From Constantimarinum furrinae (GTDB lineage Bacteria > Bacteroidota > Bacteroidia > Flavobacteriales > Flavobacteriaceae): a stretch of 64,000 nucleotides of DNA. Shown here piece by piece: positions 15,999 to 25,340 of the stretch. The DNA lies in the NCBI RefSeq assembly GCF_014295415.1, contig NZ_CP052909.1, positions 2,852,001 to 2,916,000 of the forward strand, given 5' to 3'. The stretch's first letter is position 1, and each line of letters starts with the position of its first letter. The notes under the pieces were generated by a model. It made no database searches. It was given only the letters and a program-made list of their open reading frames with translations, and was not told where the DNA came from. The position numbers were made by a program, and so were the translations under genes.

Positions 15999-16784
15999 AT
16001 GAAAAATATAATCATCCTTTTTGCTTTAATTATAAGTGTGGCTGCTTGTAAAAACGAAACCAAAGAGCAGGCGGTCGTAGAACCTGAGATCATTGAAGAG
16101 ACTGTAGATACAACGACCTTTAATGTCACTCCAATTTCACACGCTACCATGGTACTGGAAATGGGTGGCACTATAATATATGTGGATCCCGTTGGCGGAG
16201 CGTCTGCTTTTGAAGGAATGCCCGAACCCGACCTCATTCTTATCACCGATATTCACGGGGATCATTTCGATCTTAACACGTTAGAAGCTATCAATACTGC
16301 GGAAACCAAGATCTTTGTTCCCATGGCGGTAGCCGAAAAACTACCGGAATTTCTTCAGGCACAAATAGCCGTGATAAGCAACGGAGATACTAAGGATGCC
16401 TTCGAGATGATGATTGAGGCTATACCCATGTACAATCTTCGTAAAGAAGCATTAAAATTTCATGAGAAAGGAAGAGGAAACGGCTATGTGATCAATAAAA
16501 ACGGGTATCGCGTCTATATTTCCGGAGACACTGAAGACATTCCGGAAATGCGTCAACTCGATAGTATAGATGTAGCCTTTGTGTGTATGAACCTGCCATA
16601 TACCATGACCGTCGAATCGGCGGCCGATGCAGTATTAGATTTTAGACCGGAAGTCGTTTACCCATATCACTTTAGAGGAACTGACGGCATGAGTGACGTG
16701 GCCAAATTTAAGAGCCTCGTCAATGCGGCTAACGACTCCATAGAGGTTATACAGCTGGATTGGTACCCGGAAAACAACCAGTAG
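15999..16784 (+). CDS. Metallo-beta-lactamase-fold hydrolase, lipoprotein
   Basis: 261 residues with lipobox SVAAC (Cys17). The mature protein carries the simplified MBL metal motif DIHGDHFD (about 83-90), YISGDTED (about 172-179) and PYHFRG (near 228), like the UlaG/UPF0173 group. It is probably attached to a membrane on the periplasmic side; the substrate is unknown. A cytoplasmic relative lies at 36269. Confidence 0.85.
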   Translation: MKNIIILFALIISVAACKNETKEQAVVEPEIIEETVDTTTFNVTPISHATMVLEMGGTIIYVDPVGGASAFEGMPEPDLILITDIHGDHFDLNTLEAINTAETKIFVPMAVAEKLPEFLQAQIAVISNGDTKDAFEMMIEAIPMYNLRKEALKFHEKGRGNGYVINKNGYRVYISGDTEDIPEMRQLDSIDVAFVCMNLPYTMTVESAADAVLDFRPEVVYPYHFRGTDGMSDVAKFKSLVNAANDSIEVIQLDWYPENNQ

Positions 16785-16792
16785 CTGAATAA

Positions 16793-16822
16793 AAAAAACC
16801 ACTCTGTCGAGTGGTTTTTTAA
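16793..16822. terminator. Bidirectional terminator
   Basis: A 12-bp stem (16793-16804 with 16809-16820) and a 4-base loop, A/T flanked, lying between the converging MBL lipoprotein gene and the DUF6607-like gene. Confidence 0.88.
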
Positions 16823-17731
16823 TTAGTCTATCACAAAGGATTCAACAGTTTTATCAATTTCCTTTTTCTGAGGAGTTATCTCATCTGAAAAAAGGTACTG
16901 ATACAGCGCCTTTCCTTCTACCTTATCATTAAGGTGTAAGTCTTTCTTTCTTCCGAAGACTTCATCCCATTTGCTTCGTACCAGTGACCAGAATTTGTGC
17001 TTTTCATTCCAGTAGGTCAAGGCGGCTTGGCAGCGGCTATCCTCAACTTTCACATATTTATTGAGTCCTTTTTCTTCAGCAAGGATTTTATCATCTTCAC
17101 CTTTTTTTCTGATGATCTTTTGGTTATCCTGATCGTGCAACCAACCATCTTTTGTGATCACATGCTTGTTGGTACGCATGGTTAGATTATAATCACTTCG
17201 CTTTGTATACTCTCTTCGAGGAAGTGGTGCCGGAGTCGTATTTTCCCAGAAACTGATTCCATCAACATGAACCCAAGTTGCTGTTCCTTCGTAACGCGGA
17301 CTGTCATCCACCTGAAAAACCTTTTGTGTCCATTGCCCTTTAACCGTGTTAGGAGCTAATGAATTATAAGTCCAAGTATTGTCTGCATTAAATTCATAAA
17401 GATCTGTGTTCTCAAACAACCAGTCTTGTCGCCAGTGCTTTATTACTTTAGGACTGGCGGGGTTGCCAACAATTAATAAATGTTGCAATACGATCTTATC
17501 TTCGGAATCCTCTACCAGTTCAACCCATTCCAGACCACTATCGTGTTTTTCTGTAGACGGGGTATAATTAGGATCTTCTGAATACTTAAAAGTCTCAGCA
17601 AAATTGAAACTTACTTCATAGCAACCACACATGCTTTTAATGGCTTTCTGGTCCAGTTCTTTTTTGGTTTGGGCATTTATTCCGTTGGAAAAGATCATCA
17701 GAAATACTGAAAAAATAGCTAATTGTTTCAT
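16823..17731 (-). CDS. Secreted DUF6607-like protein beside a haem-uptake operon
   Basis: 302 residues with a cleavable signal peptide (about 1-20, ending NAQ). The mature part begins with a CGC motif (MCGCYEVSFNFAETF) and is rich in Trp, Tyr and Asp (KHWRQDWLFEN, NTWTYNSLAP, GTATWVHVDG). From memory this matches the family called DUF6607, often found near TonB receptors; I could not search. It is divergent from the TonB receptor and HmuY genes, separated by 104 bases that hold a palindromic operator candidate. A role in iron or haem acquisition is an inference from place. Confidence 0.75.
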   Translation of the reverse strand: MKQLAIFSVFLMIFSNGINAQTKKELDQKAIKSMCGCYEVSFNFAETFKYSEDPNYTPSTEKHDSGLEWVELVEDSEDKIVLQHLLIVGNPASPKVIKHWRQDWLFENTDLYEFNADNTWTYNSLAPNTVKGQWTQKVFQVDDSPRYEGTATWVHVDGISFWENTTPAPLPRREYTKRSDYNLTMRTNKHVITKDGWLHDQDNQKIIRKKGEDDKILAEEKGLNKYVKVEDSRCQAALTYWNEKHKFWSLVRSKWDEVFGRKKDLHLNDKVEGKALYQYLFSDEITPQKKEIDKTVESFVID

Positions 17732-17782
17732 TTTAAATGGTTTTGTTTTCGGTGTTTAAAAAAGTTCGAATTTTTGTTATTT

Positions 17783-17805
17783 TTATTTAGATTGAATATA
17801 AATAA
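17783..17805. promoter_or_regulatory. 23-bp palindromic operator candidate in haem-locus promoter
   Basis: TTATTTAGA, a 5-base centre, and TATAAATAA form an inverted repeat matching at eight of nine positions. It covers the -33 TTG (17792-17794) of the TonB receptor promoter, so a bound repressor would block RNA polymerase. A Fur- or DtxR-like iron regulator is the natural guess. Confidence 0.5.
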
Positions 17806-17818
17806 GATTATATATTTG
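17792..17818 (+). promoter_or_regulatory. Promoter of the TonB receptor operon
   Basis: TTG (17792-17794), 16 bases, then TATATTTG (17811-17818), an exact TAnnTTTG -7 element. The start codon is 17 bases downstream. Confidence 0.7.
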
Positions 17819-17835
17819 CGGCAAAATTATAAAGA

Positions 17836-19920
17836 ATGAGTCTAAATAAAAATAATATTCTATTTTATTTTTCTGTTTTGTTGGTGTTAAAAGGGTATAC
17901 ACAAGAGGATCAATTCCTTATAAAAGACAGCACTCAAATTGAAACTATTTCAGAGATAATAGTAACAGCAACCCGGACCAAAAGACAACTTTCCTCCCTC
18001 CCTCTGCCCGCTCAGATCATTTCAAAAAAAGAGCTGGAAAATTCAAATTCCATACGCCTTTCAGACATATTAAACGAACAAACCGGTCTAATCACCATTC
18101 CCGATTTTGGCGGTGGCGAAGGCATACAACTTCAGGGAATGGATGCACAATATAGCCTCATACTTGTTGACGGTGTCCCTCTTATCGGCAGATCTGCAGG
18201 AACCTTAGATCTTAACCGTATCACCGTGGGTAATATAAAACAGATCGAAATAGTGAAAGGGGCTTCTTCCGGTTTATACGGAAGTGAAGCTTTGGGTGGC
18301 GTAATAAACATAATAACAGAAACTCCCAAATACGGCCTAACAGGATCTCTGGATAATCGCTACGGTTCATTTAACACCAGTGATCTTAGTACGGGAATCA
18401 ATTTCAGAAAAAGTAAGTTAAGTATAAGCGGCTTTTTTAACCGATACAGCAGTGATGGGTATAAACTTTTTGAAGAAAGCGAGTTAAACACCGTTGAACC
18501 TTTCCACAATTATACGTTTCAAACAAAGCTGAATTACGAACTGAATGAATCCACCACTCTGTTTCTCTCAGGTAGATATTTTACTCAAGATCAGGACTAC
18601 AATGCAGAGGGAGGCCTCACCGGTGCCTCCGAAACAAATGAGTGGAACACACATTTAAGATCAAGTCACACATTCGGGGAAAAATGGAAAAGTTATTTCG
18701 AATTCTATGCAACCGGCTATACAGCTGAAGAATTCCTAAATAATTCTGACGGTTTATTGTTTCAGGAAGCAAATTATGATCAATTACTTATACGACCAGA
18801 AATTAGAGTATTATTTAATCCCTTAAAAAATTCAGAAATTACGGGTGGTATTGGGTACACACACGAATCATTAGACAGAAACGACTTTTCAACCAAACCC
18901 GAATTTAATTCTCCATACATATTCGCCCAGTATGATCTAACTGCATTCGAGAATCTTAACATCATCCTAGGTGCTAGATTCGATATGCACAATCAATACG
19001 AATCGCAATTCAGTCCGAAATTAGCAGCCCGCTTTAAATTAAACAATAAAATAGCCGTAAAAGGCTCTGTAGGTTATGGCTTTAAGGCTCCCGATTTTAG
19101 GCAGCTCTACTTTAATTTCACCAATGGAACCGTGGGATATACGGTCTTGGGATATAATGCAGCACCCGAAGCTCTTACCCAGTTGAAAGATCAGGGTGAA
19201 ATTGCAAACCTAATAGTACCTCTTTCAGAGTTTCTGGGAGACTTGAGTCCCGAAAGTTCGGTAAGCATAAATCTAGGAATAGACTATGACATTTTTTCTT
19301 CACTTTCAGTTCACCTTAACATTTTCAGAAATAATATAGACAACCTTATCGATACCCGTATTGTTGCAAATAAAACCAACGGACAAAACGTCTTCAGCTA
19401 TTTTAACGTCAATAGAGTATTTACACAGGGAGCTGAAATGAACATAAGCTGGCAACCGCACAATCATCTTAAAATCTCAGGTGGCTATCAATTGTTATAT
19501 GCGAAGGATAAAGACGTGATTACGATCTTCGAGAATGGGGAAGCCTTTGCTCGCGAAGATCCGTCGTCAACATCCTTTCAGTTAGAAAACGAAAATTACT
19601 TCGGGTTATACAATCGCTCACGACATATGGCCAATGTAAAGATATTCCACAAGTTCTCGCGTTGGGGTATAGACAATTCACTTAGAGCAACATACAGGAG
19701 TCGTTATGCACTTTCAGACAGTAATGGTAACGGATTTTTGGATACCTACGACACCTTTGCCAAGGGCTATGTGGTAATCGATGTAGCATTAAATAAAACC
19801 ATTTACAAGAATTACCGTCTGGGTGTTGGTGTTGACAATATGTTGGGGTTTACCGACCCACAAAACAGCAGCAATATTCCAGGAAGAATTTACTACGGAA
19901 AACTCAATATTCAATTTTAA
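17836..19920 (+). CDS. TonB-dependent outer-membrane receptor (HmuR-like)
   Basis: 694 residues. Signal peptide (about 1-22), a short stretch with the TonB-box-like ISEIIVTATRTKRQ (about 40-53), a plug domain with SGLYGSEALGGVINIITETP (about 136-156), then a 22-strand-type barrel ending in the C-terminal phenylalanine (KLNIQF). There is no CarboxypepD_reg domain, unlike SusC-type receptors. The adjacent HmuY-family gene points to haem or haemoprotein uptake. First gene of a three-gene operon. Confidence 0.95.
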   Translation: MSLNKNNILFYFSVLLVLKGYTQEDQFLIKDSTQIETISEIIVTATRTKRQLSSLPLPAQIISKKELENSNSIRLSDILNEQTGLITIPDFGGGEGIQLQGMDAQYSLILVDGVPLIGRSAGTLDLNRITVGNIKQIEIVKGASSGLYGSEALGGVINIITETPKYGLTGSLDNRYGSFNTSDLSTGINFRKSKLSISGFFNRYSSDGYKLFEESELNTVEPFHNYTFQTKLNYELNESTTLFLSGRYFTQDQDYNAEGGLTGASETNEWNTHLRSSHTFGEKWKSYFEFYATGYTAEEFLNNSDGLLFQEANYDQLLIRPEIRVLFNPLKNSEITGGIGYTHESLDRNDFSTKPEFNSPYIFAQYDLTAFENLNIILGARFDMHNQYESQFSPKLAARFKLNNKIAVKGSVGYGFKAPDFRQLYFNFTNGTVGYTVLGYNAAPEALTQLKDQGEIANLIVPLSEFLGDLSPESSVSINLGIDYDIFSSLSVHLNIFRNNIDNLIDTRIVANKTNGQNVFSYFNVNRVFTQGAEMNISWQPHNHLKISGGYQLLYAKDKDVITIFENGEAFAREDPSSTSFQLENENYFGLYNRSRHMANVKIFHKFSRWGIDNSLRATYRSRYALSDSNGNGFLDTYDTFAKGYVVIDVALNKTIYKNYRLGVGVDNMLGFTDPQNSSNIPGRIYYGKLNIQF

Positions 19921-19937
19921 TATTTTAAACAATCAAT

Positions 19938-20564
19938 ATGAAAACAATTAACTATTTTCTTTCAATTATTTTATTCGCCGGATTTAGCTCATGCAGTAGT
20001 GATGACGATAACAACACTACCCTACTTGAGGTGGAATCTGAATTAGTCTCAAACCTATACGCTCCCCAGGAAGGTGGACAAGGACAACCTGTTTCAGGAG
20101 CGTTTACAAAATTCGATTTTGAAAGCGGTCAAGTTACTACAAGTGACACCGAATGGGATATCGCCTTTAGAGGAACATCAATAATTGTTAACGGAGGCGT
20201 ATCTCTGGGTACAACAGATGAGCCGGATCGTACCGGAGAAGCCGCTGCTTACATTGCGAATGGAACAATGTCCTCTGTAACAGAAGTAAATACAGTTTCA
20301 TTTGTTCAGGATTCAGCCTCTGGGTATGCTATTCCTTCCGGAAGCGGAAACGGTTGGTATCTGTACGATTCCGATAATTTTCTTATCGTGCCCATTTCAG
20401 GAAAAATATTAGTGTTTAGAACGCGAGACGGAAGATATGCTAAGATGGAAATTCTAAGTTATTATAAGGATGCTCCTTCAAATCCTGATGCTATGGTTGA
20501 CGAAGGAAGATTTTACACTTTTAACTATGTATTTCAACCAAATGAAGATCAATTAACATTTTAA
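19938..20564 (+). CDS. HmuY-family haem-binding lipoprotein
   Basis: 208 residues; lipobox FAGFSSC with Cys19, then an Asp-rich linker. The mature domain has TEWDIAFRGTSIIVNGG (about 73-89) and, near the end, KILVFRTRDGRYAKMEILSYY and FYTFNYVFQPN, the pattern of HmuY proteins. In Porphyromonas HmuY captures haem and passes it to HmuR; the same pairing is encoded here. The residues that hold haem iron cannot be assigned by eye. Confidence 0.88.
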   Translation: MKTINYFLSIILFAGFSSCSSDDDNNTTLLEVESELVSNLYAPQEGGQGQPVSGAFTKFDFESGQVTTSDTEWDIAFRGTSIIVNGGVSLGTTDEPDRTGEAAAYIANGTMSSVTEVNTVSFVQDSASGYAIPSGSGNGWYLYDSDNFLIVPISGKILVFRTRDGRYAKMEILSYYKDAPSNPDAMVDEGRFYTFNYVFQPNEDQLTF

Positions 20565-20566
20565 TC

Positions 20567-21016
20567 ATGACAAAATCAATTAGCATCTTGTTTATAATTC
20601 TCCGGCTAATTTTAGGAGGAATGATGATATACGGAGGAATAGAAAAATTTGAAAAGCCTATTCCATCACCTGCTGAAGTACTTGAAAAGGCCCAACAATT
20701 TTCAGCGCCGGAAAAAGAAAGTACACTTCAAAAGGTATTGTACATAAGTGGCTCAAAGCAGACGGGCTATTATTGGCAATTGTTAGGAATATGTGAACTG
20801 GTTTTCGGTTTACTTTTAATCCTTCAGGGAACCGGGTTTATAGGTGCTTTGTTTTTATTGCCTATCACCTTGCATATTTTTCTATTCCATCTTTTTCTGG
20901 AAGCAGATGAAGTGTGGGGACTCCTCAAAACTACAGCTCTATTCCTAATCAATATTCTGCTAGTGCTAAAGGAAAAACCTAAATGGAAACATTTACTTTG
21001 GATCAAGCCTGTTTAA
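20567..21016 (+). CDS. DoxX-like membrane protein in the haem operon
   Basis: 149 residues with four membrane segments (about 6-24, 68-88, 93-110 and 120-137). The first ends in the GGIEKF motif shared with other DoxX-like proteins here. It starts 2 bases after hmuY, so it belongs to the same operon, and a terminator follows. The function is not known; an electron-transfer or haem-handling role at the membrane would be speculation. Confidence 0.75.
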   Translation: MTKSISILFIILRLILGGMMIYGGIEKFEKPIPSPAEVLEKAQQFSAPEKESTLQKVLYISGSKQTGYYWQLLGICELVFGLLLILQGTGFIGALFLLPITLHIFLFHLFLEADEVWGLLKTTALFLINILLVLKEKPKWKHLLWIKPV

Positions 21017-21022
21017 ATTATC

Positions 21023-21056
21023 AACCCTTACCTAGATTATGGTAAGGGTTTTTTAA
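21023..21056 (+). terminator. Terminator of the haem-uptake operon
   Basis: A 10-bp stem (21023-21032 with 21041-21050), an 8-base loop and a T run. It probably also stops the converging S9 peptidase transcript. Confidence 0.85.
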
Positions 21057-21062
21057 TTCTTT

Positions 21063-23102
21063 TTATTTGTACTTCTCGAACCAGGCCAACGTATGTGCCA
21101 CCTTAGTAATGAGATTACTGGGACGCGATGCGATCCCGTGAGAAGCATCGGGGATCTCTACCAATACAGTTTCTATTTTTCGAAGTTTCAAAGCGTGATA
21201 CAACTGTTTTGCTTCGCTGGGCGGTGTGCGAAGATCATCCATACCTACCATCACCATGGTTGGAGTTTCAACATTCCCTACCAGTGAAATGGGTGAAAAT
21301 TTCCAGTAGTTTTCAAAATTTTCCCATGGCTGTCCGGGATATCTGGAGTTGGCATATCCGTAATAATTGTCGGCTACCAAGGTTTTACTTATCCAGTTCA
21401 TCACCGGTTTAGCGACGACTGCAGCCTTAAACCTGTTGTTCTTTCCAATGATCCAAGCAGTCATTATACCACCGGCACTTCCTCCGGTTACGTATAATCT
21501 TTCCGGATCGACCTTGCCGCGTTTTATCACTTCATCTACCCCATCCATCACATCGTTATAGTCCTCGCCCGGATAATTGTTAAATAATAAGTTCCCGAAT
21601 TCTTCTCCATAACTAGTACTTCCTCTGGGGTTGGGATAAAATACGATATAACCCGCCGAAGCATATAATTGGATCTCTGCCGAAAAGCGATTTCCGTAAT
21701 TTAATATGGGCCCGCCGTGATTCTCAACCAATAAGGGATATTTCTTCCGCTTATCGAAGTCGGGAGGATATACGATCCACCCCTGAATATCTCTTCCGTC
21801 TACCGAAGATTTGTACCAGATCTCATCCATGGCACCCATAAGACGGTAATCCAACAGATCGCTGTTCACATCTGTGATCACTTTGGGTTTTTTATCAGAT
21901 TTACTCACTATGGCAACATCGGCAGGACGATCGGGATACGAAATGGTATACGCGATCTTCCCATTTTCAGACACACTAAAACTTCCGCTGGCATAAGGTC
22001 TTCCCAGCGTAGTTCCTCCAACATTGTCGACGATATCTGTCACTTTTCCCTTAAGATCAATATAGGCGATCTTCGTTCTTCCTTTATCGTCGTACATAAA
22101 ATACATCCCTTTACTATCTGCCGCCCAAACTACATCGTTTACATCGCGATCCAGACCAGCAGAAATAACTTTTTTATTATTCCCAGAAGCATCCATTATT
22201 TGTAGGGTTCTCACCTGATAAGCCTGCACTTTATCTTCAAAACCGGTGTAGGCAACATATTTCCCATCGGGAGAAATCAAGGGGTTGCTATCCGGACCGG
22301 GTCGGTCTGTTAGCGTTTCATATAGGAGGGTTTGGGTATTTATAGCATAGACTTCACTATTTCTAAAATCATATTCCCAATCGGTGTTTAAATTTCCCGA
22401 AAAATATATCTTCTGCCCGTCCGGAGACCAGGATAAATTTCCACCGTAATTCAGTTCTCCGTCTGTTAGCTGTCTGGGGCTCCCTCCATTCGAGGGAATT
22501 GTAAAAATATGTGTAAACCCCGGATCTATATATCCGGCGCCATCGGCCTCATGTTTTAATCTATCGGTAATTCGGGGGGGCTTTGCCCATTTTGCGTCCT
22601 TTGGCTTTTCAGGCATTTTGGCAAGAACCGGAGCCTTGGCTTTAACCTTCATACTAAAAGCGATCTGATTACCGTCTGGCGACCAGCTAATATTCGAGGG
22701 ACTGCCTTCTAATTGCGTTAATTTCGCTATCGATCTGCTTTTAACCCAATATACATATATCTCACTTCCTTCATCGCTATTGCTCACAAAAGCGATGCGA
22801 TCTCCCGAAGGCGACCAGCGTGCACTTCGTTCACTGCCCTCGCGATTGGTTAATTTGTAATGATCATTCGGGTCATCTGCATTTACGATCCAAAGATCCC
22901 CCACAGAACGGTCTTTCATAATATCGAAACCGGTACGACGGTATACTACATATTCCCCATCGGGAGAAATTTGCGGATCACCGGTATATTCTAACTGGAA
23001 GACATCCAGATATTCAAATTTTTTCTGAAGTTGTGCGTAGAACGAAGTACTTACAAAACAAACAGCCAAGAGGCAGATAATAAAACGTGAAGAAATGTGC
23101 AT
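21063..23102 (-). CDS. S9-family prolyl oligopeptidase-type serine peptidase, secreted
   Basis: 679 residues with a signal peptide (about 1-23). The N-terminal two thirds form a WD40-like beta-propeller with repeated SPDG-type turns (ISPDGEYVVYRR, WSPSGDRIAF, WSPDGNQIAF, WSPDGQKIYF). The C-terminal alpha/beta hydrolase contains the nucleophile GGSAGG (near 545), DDLRTPPSEA with the acid, and DASHGI with the histidine. It cleaves short peptides, probably in the periplasm. It has its own promoter and is not coupled to ettA. Confidence 0.94.
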   Translation of the reverse strand: MHISSRFIICLLAVCFVSTSFYAQLQKKFEYLDVFQLEYTGDPQISPDGEYVVYRRTGFDIMKDRSVGDLWIVNADDPNDHYKLTNREGSERSARWSPSGDRIAFVSNSDEGSEIYVYWVKSRSIAKLTQLEGSPSNISWSPDGNQIAFSMKVKAKAPVLAKMPEKPKDAKWAKPPRITDRLKHEADGAGYIDPGFTHIFTIPSNGGSPRQLTDGELNYGGNLSWSPDGQKIYFSGNLNTDWEYDFRNSEVYAINTQTLLYETLTDRPGPDSNPLISPDGKYVAYTGFEDKVQAYQVRTLQIMDASGNNKKVISAGLDRDVNDVVWAADSKGMYFMYDDKGRTKIAYIDLKGKVTDIVDNVGGTTLGRPYASGSFSVSENGKIAYTISYPDRPADVAIVSKSDKKPKVITDVNSDLLDYRLMGAMDEIWYKSSVDGRDIQGWIVYPPDFDKRKKYPLLVENHGGPILNYGNRFSAEIQLYASAGYIVFYPNPRGSTSYGEEFGNLLFNNYPGEDYNDVMDGVDEVIKRGKVDPERLYVTGGSAGGIMTAWIIGKNNRFKAAVVAKPVMNWISKTLVADNYYGYANSRYPGQPWENFENYWKFSPISLVGNVETPTMVMVGMDDLRTPPSEAKQLYHALKLRKIETVLVEIPDASHGIASRPSNLITKVAHTLAWFEKYK

Positions 23103-23123
23103 TTGTATCTTTTTTTAGAAAGC

Positions 23124-23153
23124 TAAAGATACTTTTTTGATGATGGGTAACAA
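23124..23153 (-). promoter_or_regulatory. Promoter of the S9 peptidase gene
   Basis: On the minus strand, TTG (23153-23151), 19 bases, then TATCTTTA (23131-23124). The start codon is 21 bases further on. Confidence 0.5.
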
Positions 23154-23171
23154 AATCCTTTTCCGAAGAAA

Positions 23172-23609
23172 TTACTGCTTCTCACAAACAATACCCCAAA
23201 GAGTAAGCGTTTCTTTATTAGAATTTATTTTTACAACATTATCGCGAACGACCACAAACTCATCCTTTCGGGCGTCCTCTGGTAAAAAAACCTCAGCTGC
23301 TTTAAAATTATAATCCTCGAACATGAGTACCTGCCAGTTATCTTCAGTATTATACCTGCCCTCGAAATTTAATCGCAAAGGCTTGGTTTCTCCTTCCGGC
23401 GGACTTACACTCTTAAAGCGAAGTGTAAAAGTATTGTCCTTCTTAAGGTCGAGCTGCACCATTGCAAGATCGTTGCCCAGGCTGTTATAACTCACTTCAG
23501 AAGAAGCAGCAGAGACATTGGTGGTAGTTTGGGAATCCATCACTGCCTTTTTACTTCCGCAAGAAATAAACATGAATAACAGACAACTTAAGCAGATATA
23601 TTTGGCCAT
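23172..23609 (-). CDS. Small lipoprotein of unknown function, downstream of ettA
   Basis: 145 residues; lipobox LFMFISC (Cys17). The mature part (from about 40) is beta-rich, with DLKKDNTFTLRFKS and LNFEGRYNTEDNW, which resembles NlpE- or META-type small barrel lipoproteins, though I cannot assign a family. It begins one base after the ettA stop and is cotranscribed with it. Confidence 0.75.
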   Translation of the reverse strand: MAKYICLSCLLFMFISCGSKKAVMDSQTTTNVSAASSEVSYNSLGNDLAMVQLDLKKDNTFTLRFKSVSPPEGETKPLRLNFEGRYNTEDNWQVLMFEDYNFKAAEVFLPEDARKDEFVVVRDNVVKINSNKETLTLWGIVCEKQ

Positions 23610-23610
23610 A

Positions 23611-25302
23611 CTATCGTATTAATTTCTTGTATTTTATTCGCTTCGGAATAAGATCCCCTCCCAATCGCTTCTTTTTGTTCTCTTCATAATCACTGAAACT
23701 GCCTTCAAAGAAATACACCTGACTGTTACCTTCAAATGACAGAATGTGCGTACAAACCCTATCCAGGAACCATCTGTCGTGTGAAATCACTACTGCGCAG
23801 CCGGCAAAATTTTCCAATCCTTCTTCCAAAGCCCGCAACGTGTTCACATCGAGATCGTTGGTAGGTTCATCCAGTAACAAAACATTCCCCTCTTCTTTTA
23901 AGGTCATAGCTAAATGCAAGCGGTTACGCTCTCCTCCCGAAAGCGCAGACACTTTCTTGTTCTGTTCGCTGCCACTAAAGTTAAATCTGCTTAAATATGC
24001 CCGGGAATTCACTTGCTTTCCTCCCATCATGATTAATTCCTGCCCATCACTGAAATTCTCCCAGATCGTCTTATTGGTATCGATATTGGAATGCGACTGA
24101 TCCACATATGCGATCTTAGCCGAATCCCCGACTTCAAAATTTCCTTTATCTGGGGTTTCTTCTCCCATGATCATTCTGAAAATGGTAGTCTTACCCGCAC
24201 CGTTGGGTCCTATAATTCCAACGATCCCGGCCTGTGGTAATTTAAAATTGAGATCCTCGTACAACAATTTATCCCCGTATCCCTTGGCGACTCCTTTCGC
24301 CTCAATTACATTAGTCCCTAATCGCGGGCCGTTGGGAATATAGATCTCAAGTTTTTCGTCCAGTTGTTTCTGGTCCTGGCTCATCAGCTTATCGTAATTA
24401 TTTAATCGGGCTTTTTGTTTCGCTTGTCGGCCTTTGGGAGCCATTCGTACCCACTCCAATTCCCGCTCCAAAGTCTTTTGACGTTTACTCGCTTGTTTTT
24501 GTTCCTGTGCGAGTCGTTTGGACTTCTGATCCAACCAAGAAGAATAATTTCCCTTCCACGGAATGCCTTCTCCTCGATCGAGTTCCAGGATCCAGCCGGC
24601 TACATTATCCAAGAAATAACGGTCGTGTGTTACCGCGATCACCGTTCCCTTATATTGCGATAAATGATGCTCCAGCCAGTGCACACTTTCTGCATCCAAA
24701 TGGTTTGTAGGCTCATCAAGTAAAAGCACATCGGGTTCCTGAAGCAACAAACGACACAATGCCACCCTGCGACGCTCCCCTCCCGAAAGCACACTAATGG
24801 GTTTATCGGGTTCGGGTGTTCTTAAGGCGTCCATGGCGATCTCCAGTTTGGTGTCCAACTCCCATGCATTGGTCGCATCGATCTCATCCTGAAGTTTTGC
24901 CTGCTTATCCATAAGCTCCTGCATCTTATCTGGATTCTCATACACTTCCGGCAAACCGAACATATCGTTTATTTTATTGTATTCATCGAGGACAGCAACG
25001 ACATCCTTCACCCCCTCCTTGACGATCTCGAGCACCGTTTTAGACTCGTCGAGTTGCGGTTCCTGTTCCAAATACCCAACGGTATATCCCGGCGCAAAAA
25101 CCACATCGCCCTGATAGTTCTTTTCCACTCCGGCTATGATCTTTAGAAGGGTAGATTTTCCACTTCCGTTTAATCCAAGTATCCCGATCTTCGCACCGTA
25201 AAAAAAGCTCAGGTATATGTTTTTAAGCACAGGGGTCTGCGCGTTCTGAAAAGTCTTTGTCACACCGGACATCGAAAAGATTACTTTCTTATCGTCGCTC
25301 AT
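23611..25302 (-). CDS. ettA: Energy-dependent translational throttle protein EttA (ABC-F ATPase)
   Basis: 563 residues, two ABC ATPase modules without membrane segments. Walker A GLNGSGKST (about 44-52) and GPNGAGKTT (near 350), signature LSGGERRR and LSGGERNR, Walker B LLLDEPTNHLD and LLLDEPTNDLD. The long inter-domain linker with REL-E-WVR is the P-site tRNA interaction motif, and the length matches EttA rather than Uup or YheS. ABC-F proteins bind the ribosomal E site and gate translation according to the ATP/ADP ratio. It leads a two-gene unit with a small lipoprotein. Confidence 0.95.
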   Translation of the reverse strand: MSDDKKVIFSMSGVTKTFQNAQTPVLKNIYLSFFYGAKIGILGLNGSGKSTLLKIIAGVEKNYQGDVVFAPGYTVGYLEQEPQLDESKTVLEIVKEGVKDVVAVLDEYNKINDMFGLPEVYENPDKMQELMDKQAKLQDEIDATNAWELDTKLEIAMDALRTPEPDKPISVLSGGERRRVALCRLLLQEPDVLLLDEPTNHLDAESVHWLEHHLSQYKGTVIAVTHDRYFLDNVAGWILELDRGEGIPWKGNYSSWLDQKSKRLAQEQKQASKRQKTLERELEWVRMAPKGRQAKQKARLNNYDKLMSQDQKQLDEKLEIYIPNGPRLGTNVIEAKGVAKGYGDKLLYEDLNFKLPQAGIVGIIGPNGAGKTTIFRMIMGEETPDKGNFEVGDSAKIAYVDQSHSNIDTNKTIWENFSDGQELIMMGGKQVNSRAYLSRFNFSGSEQNKKVSALSGGERNRLHLAMTLKEEGNVLLLDEPTNDLDVNTLRALEEGLENFAGCAVVISHDRWFLDRVCTHILSFEGNSQVYFFEGSFSDYEENKKKRLGGDLIPKRIKYKKLIR

Positions 25303-25340
25303 AGTTGAAATGATTATTTAATTTTAATGAAAAACAGATG

